This document shows, in pieces, positions 44,701-55,329 of a stretch of 64,000 nucleotides of DNA. Both the position numbers and the translations under genes were made by a program. The DNA comes from Symsagittifera roscoffensis. Its lineage: Eukaryota; Xenacoelomorpha; Acoela; Convolutidae. Below the pieces are notes generated by a model that worked only from the letters and a program-made list of their open reading frames with translations, searched no databases and was not told where the DNA came from. How positions within the stretch are numbered: the stretch's first letter is position 1; the number at the start of each line of letters is the position of its first letter. The stretch spans positions 55,446,312 through 55,510,311 of the forward strand of contig NC_087066.1 in assembly GCF_963678635.1 (NCBI RefSeq), written 5' to 3'.

Positions 44701-47700
44701 TTTTTCAACATTTTTCATTTTTGAATTCTTGTGTTTTTTTTTATTTGATCGTCTCATCGCAAGTGATGCGAAGCTCCGCTTCGCCTGTTGAAAAAATGAG
44801 AAGCCAGTTTTTCGCCACGAAGTTATTTTGGGTTTTTAAATGCTGATAAAATTATTTAAAGCTTTAATACTATAAAACCGCCTTGTTTTAGTTTTTTTAA
44901 GTAGTGTAAATGTTAACTCGATTATCCATTGTTCGCTGTAGATTAAAACTGTTCTTTTGCTGGCTGATTATTTCATTCAAGCTCAAATCACTGAATAATC
45001 AATTTTATGTTTTTACTCCCGAAACCGTCTGAAAAAGTTTTCTTGGTTCTGGTTTTGAAATAATGTTAATAATAATAAGTCACGCTCAAATTTGACTTTT
45101 CACCGTTCACCTTGATTTTTTCAATTCAAAATCATTTGCATAAAGTTTTTCTCTCCAGTTGCGAAAGCGGAAATGACGCGAATAAATGTGACTGACTTTT
45201 AGTTTCGAAATTGGATGTTAATTTTTAGATTTCTCATCGGAAAAAAGGTACTTACAGACTTCTTTTTCTCTAATTGACTTAGTGTATGAACAAGGTGTCA
45301 ATGATAAAAGGTTCTAAAACTTTGATGACACAAGCAATGCTTGTGTCATAGTATGAACTATCTTTTTCTTCCAACCTAAATCGCAATTATTGTTGCGATA
45401 AAATGAGTTCATTTTGAAACTGTTCATTTTGATCAATAACAGCTATTAAGTACAGCTAATGCTAAGAATAATAACACATACTATTATTGTTCCGACTGTC
45501 ATAACGAAAGAAGCGGACTATTTGTGCTCGGGGTGGTTTTTTCTTCAGACAAATTTCGACTTTTTAACTAGCCATTTTTGACGTTTTTTTTGTGTCTTGC
45601 AAAAAGTAATGTTGTCCTGAGCTTAATTTTGGAAAGATATTTCAGCTTTGACTATTTTTCTTGAAGTTATGGGGGTTCAAAGATTGCCATTTTGACCAAT
45701 CTTTGAACCCCCAATCAATTCATTTTTATTTCATGGCATTTATTTTTTTCATGTTATTACTGCTCCATAGACTGCTGTATAAATTGAGGCATGTTAGTTG
45801 GTTAATTTCTTTTTTTTTAAAATCAAATTGACTGGTACTGATAATGCATCATAATTGGCGTGCGTTACTTAAGAAATTTTGTAGGCTCAAAGTTCATTGG
45901 TAAGCAAGCATCATTGACATTTTTCATACTGTTTGTTGGCTATGATTTTTTCTTCAAAATTTTTAACCTGATGGGACTCCTTCGTTTGTAATTTCAGTTT
46001 AGATGAATTGTTTTATTCTAAAGAAGATAAAAGCTTGTTGGTCAAATTTTTGGCTCGAATAAGTTTTGAAGTTCAAGTTAACATTTATTTTCAACATCAA
46101 TAAGACATTTTGATGTGGAAGCTGAATTTACTTAAATGATTTTTCAGTGTCCTCGTTGCGAGAAGGCCTTCAGCTCGATCTACTTACTGAACAGTCATCT
46201 TAACACGCACGCAGACATCAAAGACTTCTTCTGTTCTCTGTGTAGTCTGAGTTTCGCATCTAAGTCTGAGCTGTCCCGACATAAGAGGTACAAACACACC
46301 GAAGACAAACCCTACAAGTGCACCGAATGTGACTATGCCTCAGTGGAGTCTACGAAGTTGAAGCGACACATGAGAACTCATACTGGTAAGTTAATAAATA
46401 TGGGATGGGGGTTCGATGAAGTTGGGTTCATTCTCATGACAGGAAGACGTTCTTCGAAGTGACTGATTTTCGTATTATTTCTGTGGCTCCCCTTCCTCGA
46501 GGATTCGGCCCCCGGGCGTCCAGAGCTTTTGCGCAGAATAGCTGTTGTACTTACGCAGTTTTTTGTTATTTTTATGTATTGAGAATTGTTGCCTCGCCCT
46601 CGGACAAAGACCACTGAACGTAGTCGGCCTCGAACCGCGGACCTTTAGACGGAGGGACGGCTGGCGTAGCCACTTTTACTTCACTTCGCAGTGAAGTTAC
46701 AGTTTTGATTGCATGCGTTGTTTTGTTGAAGGTGAGAGGCCGTTCAAGTGTCACTTGTGCTCCTACTGCTGCACAGACAACTTCAAGCTGAAGAGACATG
46801 TGAAGACGCACACGGGGGAGAAGCCGTTCTCCTGTCCCCTCTGCATGTTCAAGTTCAGCCAACACGCATCACTCAAGCAACACCTGCTAGGACATACGGG
46901 AAACAAACCAAAGTATATAAAAACAAGAATAGACTGCTGCTTTGCAAGCAAAGCAGAAGGGTTCGAATCTCTTGTTTTTGCAAAAAAGCTTGAATTGAAT
47001 AGATGTGAAGAGTGACTCTTCACTCTGTTTTGTCTATAATTACAATTGCGAAAGCAAGTGTCTTGTAATTTGGAACTAGACTTTTCCCTTAAATAACTTT
47101 TACAAATTTTCAACTTGCTTTAGTATTGAATCTTAACAATTTCAAGTTTTCTTCGCTTTTGCGTAGAGGTAACGCCGTCATCTTTGCATCCTAAGGTCAA
47201 GGGTTGGAATCCCGGACGGACCTTGCTTTTTCAGTATGTGCTATTGAAAAATTGTCCGTTAAAAATTGATTCGTCGGATTTTCGGTTATCTGCTCACGTT
47301 TTGCCGGCTTAGTTGCCACATCAAGGATTTTTTTGTGCTTTAAGCAAGTATCATGGTATCATGTTGGTGTAGTTTCAGAGGGGACTCGTAACTTGAATTT
47401 TTTTCCCCAAAATCATTTTTTTCGGCTCAGCTGGCGTCTGCTTTAATTCCGCTTCGTAAGTTTTTTCCGTTGCTATTTTTATATTCGAAAGTTGCGAGTC
47501 CTGTTTGCATAGATTTCACAGTTGATAAAAACAAGTGTTATGAAAATTAATGGAATTAGATGTTTTCCTATATTTCAAAAATTTCACTTAAATTTATTTT
47601 AGTAGAGAAACAACTAAGGTTTTGGGCAAAGTCCCGTTTTTGAAATTACGCATTTCGTCCCGCATGGGTATAAAAACTTCAAAAGATATCAAACACGTTC

Positions 47701-50700
47701 CTCCAGCTTTAGTTAGGCCCCTAGTTTTCTTTTATCGAGAATACGAAAATTTCGGATCACCTAGTTTTTTCAACATTTTTCATTTTTGAATTCTTGTGTT
47801 TTTTTTTATTTGATCGTCTCATCGCAAGTGATGCGAAGCTCCGCTTCGCCTGTTGAAAAAATGAGAAGCCAGTTTTTCGCCACGAAGTTATTTTGGGTTT
47901 TTAAATGCTGATAAAATTATTTAAAGCTTTAATACTATAAAACCGCCTTGTTTTAGTGTTTTTAAGTAGTGTAAATGTTAACTCGATTATCCATTGTTCG
48001 CTGTAGATTAAAACTGTTCTTTTGCTGGCTGATTATTTCATTCAAGCTCAAATCACTGAATAATCAATTTTATGTTTTTACTCCCGAAACCGTCTGAAAA
48101 AGTTTTCTTGGTTCTGGTTTTGAAATAATGTTAATAATAATAAGTCACGCTCAAATTTGACTTTTCACCGTTCACCTTGATTTTTTCAATTCAAAATCAT
48201 TTGCATAAAGTTTTTCTCTCCAGTTGCGAAAGCGGAAATGACGCGAATAAATGTGACTGACTTTTAGTTTCGAAATTGGATGTTAATTTTTAGATTTCTC
48301 ATCGGAAAAAAGGTACTTACAGACTTCTTTTTCTCTAATTGACTTAGTGTATGAACAAGGTGTCAATGATAAAAGGTTCTAAAACTTTGATGACACAAGC
48401 AATGCTTGTGTCATAGTATGAACTATCTTTTTCTTCCAACCTAAATCGCAATTATTGTTGCGATAAAATGAGTTCATTTTGAAACTGTTCATTTTGATCA
48501 ATAACAGCTATTAAGTACAGCTAATGCTAAGAATAATAACACATACTATTATTGTTCCGACTGTCATAACGAAAGAAGCGGACTATTTGTGCTCGGGGTG
48601 GTTTTTTCTTCAGACAAATTTCGACTTTTTAACTAGCCATTTTTGACGTTTTTTTTGTGTCTTGCAAAAAGTAATGTTGTCCTGAGCTTAATTTTGGAAA
48701 GATATTTCAGCTTTGACTATTTTTCTTGAAGTTATGGGGGTTCAAAGATTGCCATTTTGACCAATCTTTGAACCCCCAATCAATTCATTTTTATTTCATG
48801 ACATTTATTTTTTTCATGTTATTACTGCTCCATAGACTGCTGTATAAATTGAGGCATGTTAGTTGGTTAATTTCTTTTTTTTTAAAATCAAATTGACTGG
48901 TACTGATAATGCATCATAATTGGCGTGCGTTACTTAAGAAATTTTGTAGGCTCAAAGTTTTCTTCATTCAGTTTTTCCCATTAGCGTTATCGGTCATATT
49001 TTTGCTTGTGTATGCGAAGTGCAACTTCGACTCTGTATTATAATGTATTTTTCGAAAGTAGAAAAGAATAAACAAAATATTCAATTTTTTTGCTTCGCTG
49101 AGTTCATTGACATTTTCCCATTTTTTTGGCAGTGTCAATTGTTCGACGTAATTTTTTGCGGAAACCTTTTTATTCCTCCGGTTGGAAAACACTTGAAAAA
49201 TCCAACAATCCTGACGTTTAGTTTTTTAGGTTAATAACAGTTATCTTTTACTTACGTAACCATTGCGACTCAGAGCAATACGGAAAAAATTCCATTCGTT
49301 AATTGTTGCGACCACTTCAGGAAGTGGGAAGAAACTATGGTTTAGGGTCTGTTTTTTAGTGGATTTTGACTACCTCAATGAAAAATCTATGGGGTTAAAG
49401 GTGGTATCATATTGAAGCCCCTTCAGTCGTGATTTGGATTCCACAAAATTTAAAAAAGGATTTGGTATAAATATTCTCGTGGTCGAAACATTCTGCTCCT
49501 TGTACAGCAACCGACGATCCTTGCTGATTTGAAGGGTAGGAACTATTCCGGTTGTTTTTTCTCGTACCCATTTTGACTACCTAGAGGAAAGATCATTAGG
49601 TGTCAAGTCTGGAATTATTTAACTACATCTCGTTCTATACGTACCAACTTATTGTGAAATTAAATCGGATAAATGTTAAGAACTCTTTCGGCAAAACTGC
49701 AATCATCAGTGATCTAGAAAAAAACAAATTATCTTAAACAAAATCAAGAAGACTGCAGAATGGAAAACAAGAAAAAAATTGAAAACCAAAATAGCTTATT
49801 ATGGATTTAATTAGGTATGAAATCGAGGTGGCATGAAAACTACTACTAACAATTGAAAAATGACTTCAAAGGCGTACTGTGAGGGTGCTACCGGCACTCC
49901 TCTTGGTGTGTTTATTATTATTATTATTTAGTTAATCAGCCAGAGTCCTAACCCGAAGGTTAATTATTTGAGGATAGTTAAGATACGGCTATTTTACAGA
50001 GCAAACATGCGATTTGAACCCGCAATCAGATGATTGCTGGTCATCATTACCACCGATGCGCCACAACGCCATTTATTTTAATTGACCTTTAATAACAACG
50101 AACTCCGTTCGTTTGGAAAATCTTCACTTCAATCGCGATAATCGGATCATTTTGTGCTAAGCAAACTGCGATCCTTGTTTTAAATGAGTATATATTTTTC
50201 AAATTGATATTTTGGAAAAAAATAGTAACGTTTTTGTACCTGATTTTTCGGTACGAAGTAGAAAATGCATATGTGCCTAACCGTTTTATGAGTTAATATT
50301 TGATAGGGTACTTTACTTGATAACATGAGGGGAGAAAGATAGTTTACAAGAGCCCTGTGATTATTTATTGTTTTTTTTTCTTCAAAATCTGTTTAGGTAC
50401 CAATGTGAGTACTGCAGTGTGACGTGTTCTCGCAACAGTGACTTGAAACAGCACGTGATGAAGCTACACACGAGTAACAAGCCCCAGAGATGCAGACTGT
50501 GTGGGGCCTCATTCCCCGACAGACACAATCTGAAGCAGCACATGAGGAGACACAGGGGGGAGAAGTTGTTGCAGTGCGAAGAGTGTCACTACAAGACTAA
50601 CAGCCACAGACATCTCCAGGAACACAACAGGATACACACTGGTACCTTTTCAACCTTTTTTCTTCCTTCTCACCTTCCTCACCTTCGAGTTTTTACTGGC

Positions 50701-53184
50701 ATAATTATTGCTCACAATGTACGATGGTAATAAGGCTAATTACCCGTGCGATAGCAAGGGTATTGAAATCGGGTACTAGATTTTTTTTCGTAAACAATTT
50801 GACCACAGATTTCAGCATGCATGCAGTACACGACATGCATGCAGTATGAGCGTCGTATATTTGCGCTCATTGGTCTTTTACTCTCACTGTGCATCCTTTT
50901 TAGTGATTTTCCAATAAATTCGCAGTTCGAATTTTTTTAATGATAATTCTTTGGTATTTTTTTTGAATTTTCGACTTCGTTGCTTTCGGTTTACTTTTTG
51001 TCGGCTTAGTTTCCGCTTTTTAACCATCCAACTAAATCGTTTATTTGAATTTCAGTTTTTTAATACATTATAGTTGCTTTTAGTGTTCTGATTTACCTCT
51101 GCTGTTTGTTTGTAATTATTTTAACCTTGTCATTGTGTATATTTCTTTTTTTTTGCTTTGTTTTTGATTAAAAGCTTTATTCTGCCCAAAGGGCTTAGTG
51201 ACCTAATTTCGAGTCGTTTCAATGGAAACATATTTTTGCACACCTCTGAATTGCACAAAATGCTTAACATCTTAATAGACATATAAGTCAAATTTTTCAA
51301 GACAACAACTTTCTATCGCCTTTTTTTCCTTTTGTTTCGGCTTGATAGGTTTCGGCCTATTTTAAATCGGCTTATCGGCATCATATTGCGACGAGCGAAA
51401 AAATGGTGTGTGTGCGTGTCTGTGTTTGGAGGACGAGGGGGGCTTATTAACTTCTTATTAGTCTTAAATTTTCATTTTTTTATGTTTCTTTTTTTTGGGG
51501 CTTAATAGGTTTCGGACTTATATTACATCGGCTTACTTGTCTCATAGTGTTTCATTTGACGAGCAGATAATGTTTGAGTGTTTTGAGGGCTAGGGTGATT
51601 TTTCATAAGTCTTAAATCTTTTTGATTTTTTTTCCGTCTCAAAGGTATCTGCCAAGGTAATTTATGTTCCGATGCTAATTTCATATTCCATTGTCTCGGT
51701 ATGTTTTGTTTCAAAACTAGACTTATTCATTATGATAGATCTAGTCTTTTCGAGATTTTTTTTTTTTCGATTTTATTTTGTTGCATAGCAAGTGGTGCGA
51801 AGCTCAGCTTCGCCTCTGTGCTTATAATTGTTTGTTCTTGATAAAATGACGCGTTAGACTATGCTTATGGTACGCTTGTAAGTTTACGTTTTAAAATCAC
51901 GCGGTAGATCATGCTTATGGTATGGTAGGCGGGAAAAGGAAAATCAGTCGTTTGTTTTTTTTCTTTCTGTTTTTGGATTGTTTACTTCAATTGTTGTGGT
52001 TGCAACATTCTGTGCTCTTTGCACAGCAACGGGCTATCATTGTTAGTTTTTGTGTTTTCTGAATACGTTCTAAAGTGAAACGTCAACTTTTTGCAGCAAT
52101 GATTTTTTTGGAAATATTATGAGTTAAATGTATTTAGCCAGCGTCGATTTTGATACTGTATATACTCGTTTCCGTTTATGGGCTTGGATTTTAAGCAAGA
52201 AAAAACTGGACGATTTAAGACAATGACGGTCAGGGCTTAATAATTAATGAAACAGGTTCAGGTTGGCAGAAAGATGATAGTTTTTCACAATCACAAGCGG
52301 ATTTCTGCACCCGCCTGTCTAGAGAGCGCAAAAGTGTTCAAAATATAAACACTGGTTTGAAAAATCGTGTTGGAAACTACTGTTATTCAGGTGAGAAGCC
52401 ATTCATCTGTTCTCATTGCGGTCAGCAGTTCCGACTTAAGCAGGGCCTACGTGCCCATTCGAACCGAGTTCACCCCGAGTTGAAATGGACACGACTCTCA
52501 GAAGAAGCGGACAAAGTTGAAACCAATTATCAGACGGGAGAAAATGTGGCAGTGTTTGTGTGCTCGCTATGTCAACAACAAACAGGTACTAAAAATACAA
52601 TGCGTCAGCATCTCAGAACTGTACATGAAATGACGGTGGAAGAAATTGAAATCGCGTTGCCGACTTGTGTACAGGTCCAGGAAGGCCAAAACGACCAAAT
52701 GTCACAAGATCATTTGTCAACGAATGGAAATGAGAAGAACTCTGATTCAACTATAATGGTCACGTGTACACCTGATCGAGTCTCCGCTTCGGTAGTAAGA
52801 AGTTATGAAAACAACGCAGAAACTATCCCAGTATCGAGTGATTCGTATATAGAAGCAATTTTTATTCTCTCAAGAGACGAGAGTGAAAGACTCAGTGTAA
52901 TGGTAGAGCCAGAAATTCTGTGCAATCAAACGCTTCTTCAGTCTTTGCAGTCGGCACTGGAACAAAATGTCATAATGAAAGAAATTGCGTCTTTAAATTA
53001 CAAAAGATTGCATTCTGCAGATGATGATTTGAAATTACCAAAAGAATTGACAGAAAATGAGGAGCAGTTTGCGGTAACAGGACAAGAAACACTTAATACC
53101 ACTGAAAATGGAAATAATAGCGAAAACTTAACAGTAGAAAAAGTGCCTGAATTTTCAACTATAGATACCTCGGTGCTTCAATAA
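35735..53184 (+). CDS. CTCF: CTCF-like 11-zinc-finger chromatin insulator protein
   Basis: Exons 35735-36055, 40093-40300, 42272-42834, 43083-43320, 43667-43847, 50397-50641, 52391-53184; all GT-AG, with phases 0,1,0,1,2,1, total 2,550 bases (849 residues). Eleven C2H2 fingers from about residue 336 to 663 match human CTCF in order, spacing and linkers. Finger 3 ends HKRYKHTEDKPYKC (HRRYKHTHEKPFKC in human), finger 4 has DYASVESTKLKRHMRTH, finger 5 FKLKRHVKTH and finger 7 NSDLKQHV. These core fingers read the CTCF motif. Finger 11 is C2H2 rather than the human C2HC, and the 10-11 linker is long. The acidic N-terminus holds FFDFPDE (residues 125-131). CTCF binds DNA and stops cohesin at loop anchors. 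The start is the first in-frame ATG after a CTAG acceptor. CTCF is preferred to its paralogue BORIS, which is amniote-limited. Confidence 0.88.
37350..40010 (+). repeat. Modular composite repeat, longest copy
   Basis: It begins with GCTAGTGTTAGGTCCTATTTGAAAAAAAAACAGG (paralogous starts at about 54858 and 56445). It continues as spaced units each containing CTCAAAAACTACCC plus AGATTAAGGGTTTAATCGA-like sequence. Next comes a tRNA-like head near 39680-39730 (GACGTGAGTATCC, then GGAGGTTCAAATGCGG), and it ends in GAAGCGCAGCTTCGCCTCTGT at 39982-40001. It lies within intron 1 of the CTCF-like gene and encodes nothing recognisable. Confidence 0.65.
38369..39015 (+). repeat. Tandem array of ~163-176-bp units (CTCAAAAACTACCC)
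   Basis: Four units start at about 38369, 38545, 38708 and 38879. Each runs GATTTCCTCAAAAACTACCC, CCAGATTTRGGATTAAGGGTTTAATCGATAGACCAGGTTGTAGGAA, then AGCGGCTGGTCC and GGGGAAGAGCTATAGACTTAGGAAAAGTC. More diverged units flank it (37480, 37815, 38190, 39500), giving a satellite-like core embedded in the composite repeat. Confidence 0.85.
40144..40164 (+). other. Putative cohesin-docking (CES-binding) motif in the CTCF-like protein
   Basis: Encodes FFDFPDE within the acidic exon 2. Human CTCF contacts the SA2-SCC1 surface of cohesin through a YDF motif followed by acidic residues upstream of the fingers. This site has the same aromatic-acidic-Phe core, acidic followers and position N-terminal to finger 1. 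The resemblance is by motif only. Confidence 0.5.
41671..41859 (+). CDS. Small unassigned protein or alternative exon, with PCNA-box-like end
   Basis: A 62-codon frame in intron 2 of the CTCF-like gene, starting at an ATG after an AAATATAG acceptor-like site. Its codon use and mixed composition look coding. It contains RKVRLVEPKKALAAGPS and then SNRIISYFPAEKN, which has the I-x-x-Y-F spacing of a PCNA-interacting peptide but lacks the first Gln. The arrangement recalls PCLAF (PAF15), which has an RKV-x-PRKVL segment before its PIP box; this is a weak resemblance. It ends in TGA and has no donor in frame, so it is not an obvious cassette exon. Function unknown. Confidence 0.3.
   Translation: MADHISISHCDVQVVAKPISSYQHIRKVRLVEPKKALAAGPSRSSNRIISYFPAEKNIGRLK
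43440..43640 (-). repeat. tRNA-like SINE fragment in intron 4 of the CTCF-like gene
   Basis: On the minus strand, GGCTACGCCAGCCGTCCC followed by GGTCCGCGGTTCGAGGCC gives A- and B-box-like spacing. The segment is GC-richer than the surrounding intron. It is duplicated at about 46505-46705. Confidence 0.4.
43975..44790 (+). repeat. Modular composite repeat, compact copy
   Basis: Module order: GCGAAAGCAAGTGTCTTGTAA (43983), tRNA-like head GAGGTAACGCC to GGGTTGGAATCCC (44100-44152), GCCGGCTTAGTTGCC (44237), CTCAGCTGGCGTCTG (44362), GTTATGAAAATTAATGG (44472), AATTACGCATTTCGTCCC (44578) and hairpin GCGAAGCTCCGCTTCGC (44768-44784). The ACTACCC array is missing. A second copy sits at about 47040-47855 through the tandem duplication. 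Confidence 0.65.
45325..45352 (+). repeat. Perfect 11-bp stem hairpin ATGACACAAGC/GCTTGTGTCAT
   Basis: An inverted repeat with a 3-base loop (AAT) in intron sequence, repeated at about 48390 by the tandem duplication. Its role is unknown. Confidence 0.75.
45480..45790 (+). repeat. Left-arm copy of the inverted-repeat family, with an internal 16-bp palindrome
   Basis: It matches the 6488-7925 arm (GTGCTCGGGGTGG, CTTCAGACAAATTTCGA, TTACTGCTCCATAGAC). Where that arm normally continues to CGCGCGATATATT, it holds GGGGGTTCAAAGATTG, a 10-base spacer, and the exact reverse complement CAATCTTTGAACCCCC (about 45673-45714). This is a snap-back rearrangement of the arm. Duplicated at about 48545-48855. 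Confidence 0.65.
45899..48959 (+). repeat. Copy 2 of the tandem duplication, with intact exon 4'/5' duplicates
   Basis: It holds exon 4' (46148-46385) and exon 5' (46732-46912) with intact frames and splice sites, coding-identical to exons 4 and 5. Exons 4+5 total 419 bases (remainder 2). The junction exon 5 to exon 4' joins phase 2 to phase 0, so both pairs cannot be spliced together in frame. Its first bases GGTAAGC form an orphan 5' splice site without an exon. Confidence 0.95.
49000..49040 (+). repeat. 3' end hairpin of a modular repeat
   Basis: TGTATGCGAAGTGCAACTTCGACTCTGTA is a diverged form of the GCGAAGCGCAGCTTCGCCTCTGTG end, lying about 50 bases after the second exon duplication copy. 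Confidence 0.5.
49912..50075 (-). repeat. tRNA-derived SINE, minus strand
   Basis: On the minus strand: A box TGGCGCATCGGTGG, B box GGGTTCAAATC about 40 bases later, a short body with AACTATCCTC, and a tail of ATA repeats (plus-strand TTATTATTATTATT at about 49914-49928). It lies in CTCF-like intron 5. Related to the copy at 3356 through the tail. Confidence 0.65.
51330..51820 (+). repeat. Modular repeat copy with GGCTTGATAGGTTTCGG duplication
   Basis: CTTGATAGGTTTCGGCCTATTTTAAATCGGCTTA recurs as CTTAATAGGTTTCGGACTTATATTACATCGGCTTA about 155 bases on. Both resemble a third copy at about 62985. It ends with GCGAAGCTCAGCTTCGCCTCTGTG (51797-51820). It lies in intron 6 of the CTCF-like gene. Confidence 0.5.
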
Positions 53185-53268
53185 TTAAATTAATTTGTAA
53201 GTTAAATTTTTGTTCTATCTTGGAGTTTCTTTTAACAACTCTACTCTGGTTCTATTATCCTTGCTCTT

Positions 53269-53274
53269 AATAAA
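53269..53274 (+). terminator. Poly(A) signal of the CTCF-like gene
   Basis: AATAAA lies 85 bases after the stop codon, followed by AATTGTGCAATTT. This is the first canonical signal downstream, giving a short 3' UTR. Confidence 0.6.
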
Positions 53275-53699
53275 AAATTGTGCAATTTAGACAGTATAAG
53301 TTAGTATTTAATCGATTATACACGACTCAATTCAATATTTAAATTTAGTGTTTTGAACAGTCGTTTGTGTTAAGTGTATAAGAATGAAGTGATGGCCGCT
53401 GATTTAGTAAGTGATGATTTTTTATTCGAAATGTAAAAGAACGAAGGTAAGGTCACTTTGCCTGAAATCACCTATTGACCCAGTTTTCTCTAAATGGGAT
53501 AGCTTCAAGAAAAAATAGCTGTCCATAAACAGTATTTGAAGAGCTTAAACATGGTAGATTTTTCAAAAATATTCATTCATTTTTTTCGGTTCTCTAAAGT
53601 TCGTATATTGAATCGGTTTTCTATAAATGGAATAACTCTAAATGGAATTGACAGCTTGTCGGTTCAAAAATCTGCTAAATTTTTTATTGTCATGTTGCT

Positions 53700-55290
53700 T
53701 TCATTCTATCATTTGTTTTGCAAGTGATGCTCAGCTCAGCTTTGCCTCTGTGTATAAATTTATTTAAAATCATTGATTGACCGTTTTTTTTAAACCATAA
53801 AGTTGCCGACGCTGATAACAGATAGAAATTATCACTCTCCCTAAACACTTAAAGTGAAATCTCATTTACATGAAAAACAACTCTCTTCTCCCTCCTATCC
53901 TGATATTACGAAAACACTTTCGAAAGCAACTGTCTTGTAAGATGGAACAGACTTTTTCCATTAAACTTTTTGTCTTTACACTTGCGATCAGCTTAGTGTG
54001 TTATTACGAACCTTCGTTTTTTTCTAACCTATCTCGCAAATAAAAGTGTTAATTAAAAGTGTTCACCTATTTGGAAACCTCACTGTAGCATTGGAGTTGC
54101 AAAGCATCTGTTCTCTGATTTATTTAAGACTAGTCTTTGGTACCTATTAAGTTTCCTTGGCTGAGTGGTTAGTAAGTGAGTCTCTTTATCTTTAGGTCGC
54201 AGGTTCGAATCTCAGAGGTTGACAATTTTTTTGACTAATTCGAGGCTTATTTCTAATTTTTGTTTTGCTTTTTATAGAGCTGTCGTGTTCTCGCAAAGGT
54301 TTGCGAACCGAAGCTTCACTTCTGTGTGGAAATCTGCATCTAAAACTAAAATTTGCTGACACGTAACAGTGCTGACTTGCCTAACTTCTCAAATGGAACA
54401 ACTTCTTTCATTTGCGTGCATATAAAGCTTTTCAATGAACTTGTTGCCAAAAATGTCACCTGATTTTTCGTAGGCCGTTTTTGTATTTTGAATTCTATAG
54501 TATCTACTAAAATGGCGTAAAAACAGTTTTTCAACTAAGGATTAGAACACTATCTTATATTAGTTTGAAAAACAGATGGAATATATAAGCACCGTGCAGT
54601 TTTTCTTCAGAAAAATTTTGAATTTTTAGCCTTTTTATCGGAATTTTTGATAAATGAGAGAGATTAATGTTTTGAGGTTTCAATTTTTTGAGTTCAGGTG
54701 ATAACACGAACGAAGGGTAGTGTATTAGTACGAAGATTTTTTTTTATCTCAGTCGCAAATAAAAGTGCTCATTTGGTGGCACTTTTGGTTTATTTCAATT
54801 TACTCAGATTTATGCCTATTAAGCCTAAACATTTTAATATCATATGTTGATGCTTTATTTTTAGCTAGTGTTAGAGCCTGTTTGAAAAAACAGGTATAAT
54901 GAAAATATATGGGATTTGTTGTTCTTTGTTGTTTTCTCATCTCTCTTCTCCTTTCTATCCTGATATTACAAAACACTTTCGAGAGCAAGTGTCTTATAAG
55001 ATGAAACAGACCTTTTCAACAAGGCTCTTTGTCTTTACACTTGCGATCAGCTTAGTGTGGTATTACGAACCTTCTTTCTTTTCTAACCTAACTCGCAATT
55101 AAAAGTGTTCATTAAAAGTGTTCATTTATTTGTAAATTTCACTGTTGAATTGAAAATTGTATAGCATCTGTTCTCTGCTTTGTTTGTGGGTACTGCTTAA
55201 TACTTACTACGTTTCCGTGTCTGAAAGGCTAGAGTGTGAGACTCGTAATCTCTTGGTCGCAGGTTCGAATCTCAGAGGTAGCTGAATTTT
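53700..55290 (+). repeat. Cluster of modular-repeat fragments with two tRNA-Ser-like heads
   Basis: An end hairpin variant lies at 53727-53753. Module 1 copies lie at about 53935-54060 and 54965-55100, about 85% alike, each with CTTTACACTTGCGATCAGCTTAGTG. tRNA-like heads are at 54155-54225 (TGGCTGAGTGGTTAG, GGTCGCAGGTTCGAATCTC) and 55213-55280 (same B box, GACTCGTAATCTC). A degenerate hairpin sits near 54302-54325. The heads lack pairing acceptor stems, so they are not functional tRNAs. Confidence 0.55.
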
Positions 55291-55329
55291 TGCTAATTCG
55301 AGGCTTATTTCTAATTTTCTTACTGCACT

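Larger units (their letters stand above)
42834..45894 (+). repeat. Copy 1 of a ~3,061-bp near-identical tandem duplication (CTCF-like exons 4-5)
   Basis: Identical to 45899-48959 at offset 3065, apart from about three substitutions I could find (near 43867, 44898 and 45734). It contains exon 4 (fingers 2-4), exon 5 (fingers 5-6), a modular-repeat copy and an inverted-repeat-family arm. The left edge is the last base of exon 3, so the whole GTAAGC donor is included. Four bases (CATT) separate the two copies. Confidence 0.95.

Noticed and set aside
35735-53184. A generic KRAB-type or other poly-zinc-finger gene instead of CTCF
   Set aside because: Linker lengths, the HKRYKHTEDKPYKC and DYASVESTKLKRH segments and the count of eleven fingers match CTCF in order; generic finger genes do not.
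54155-55280. Two sequences with excellent tRNA A and B boxes (serine-like)
   Set aside because: The 5' and 3' ends do not pair into an acceptor stem, and the surrounding modules are repeats. They are tRNA-derived heads, not tRNA genes.
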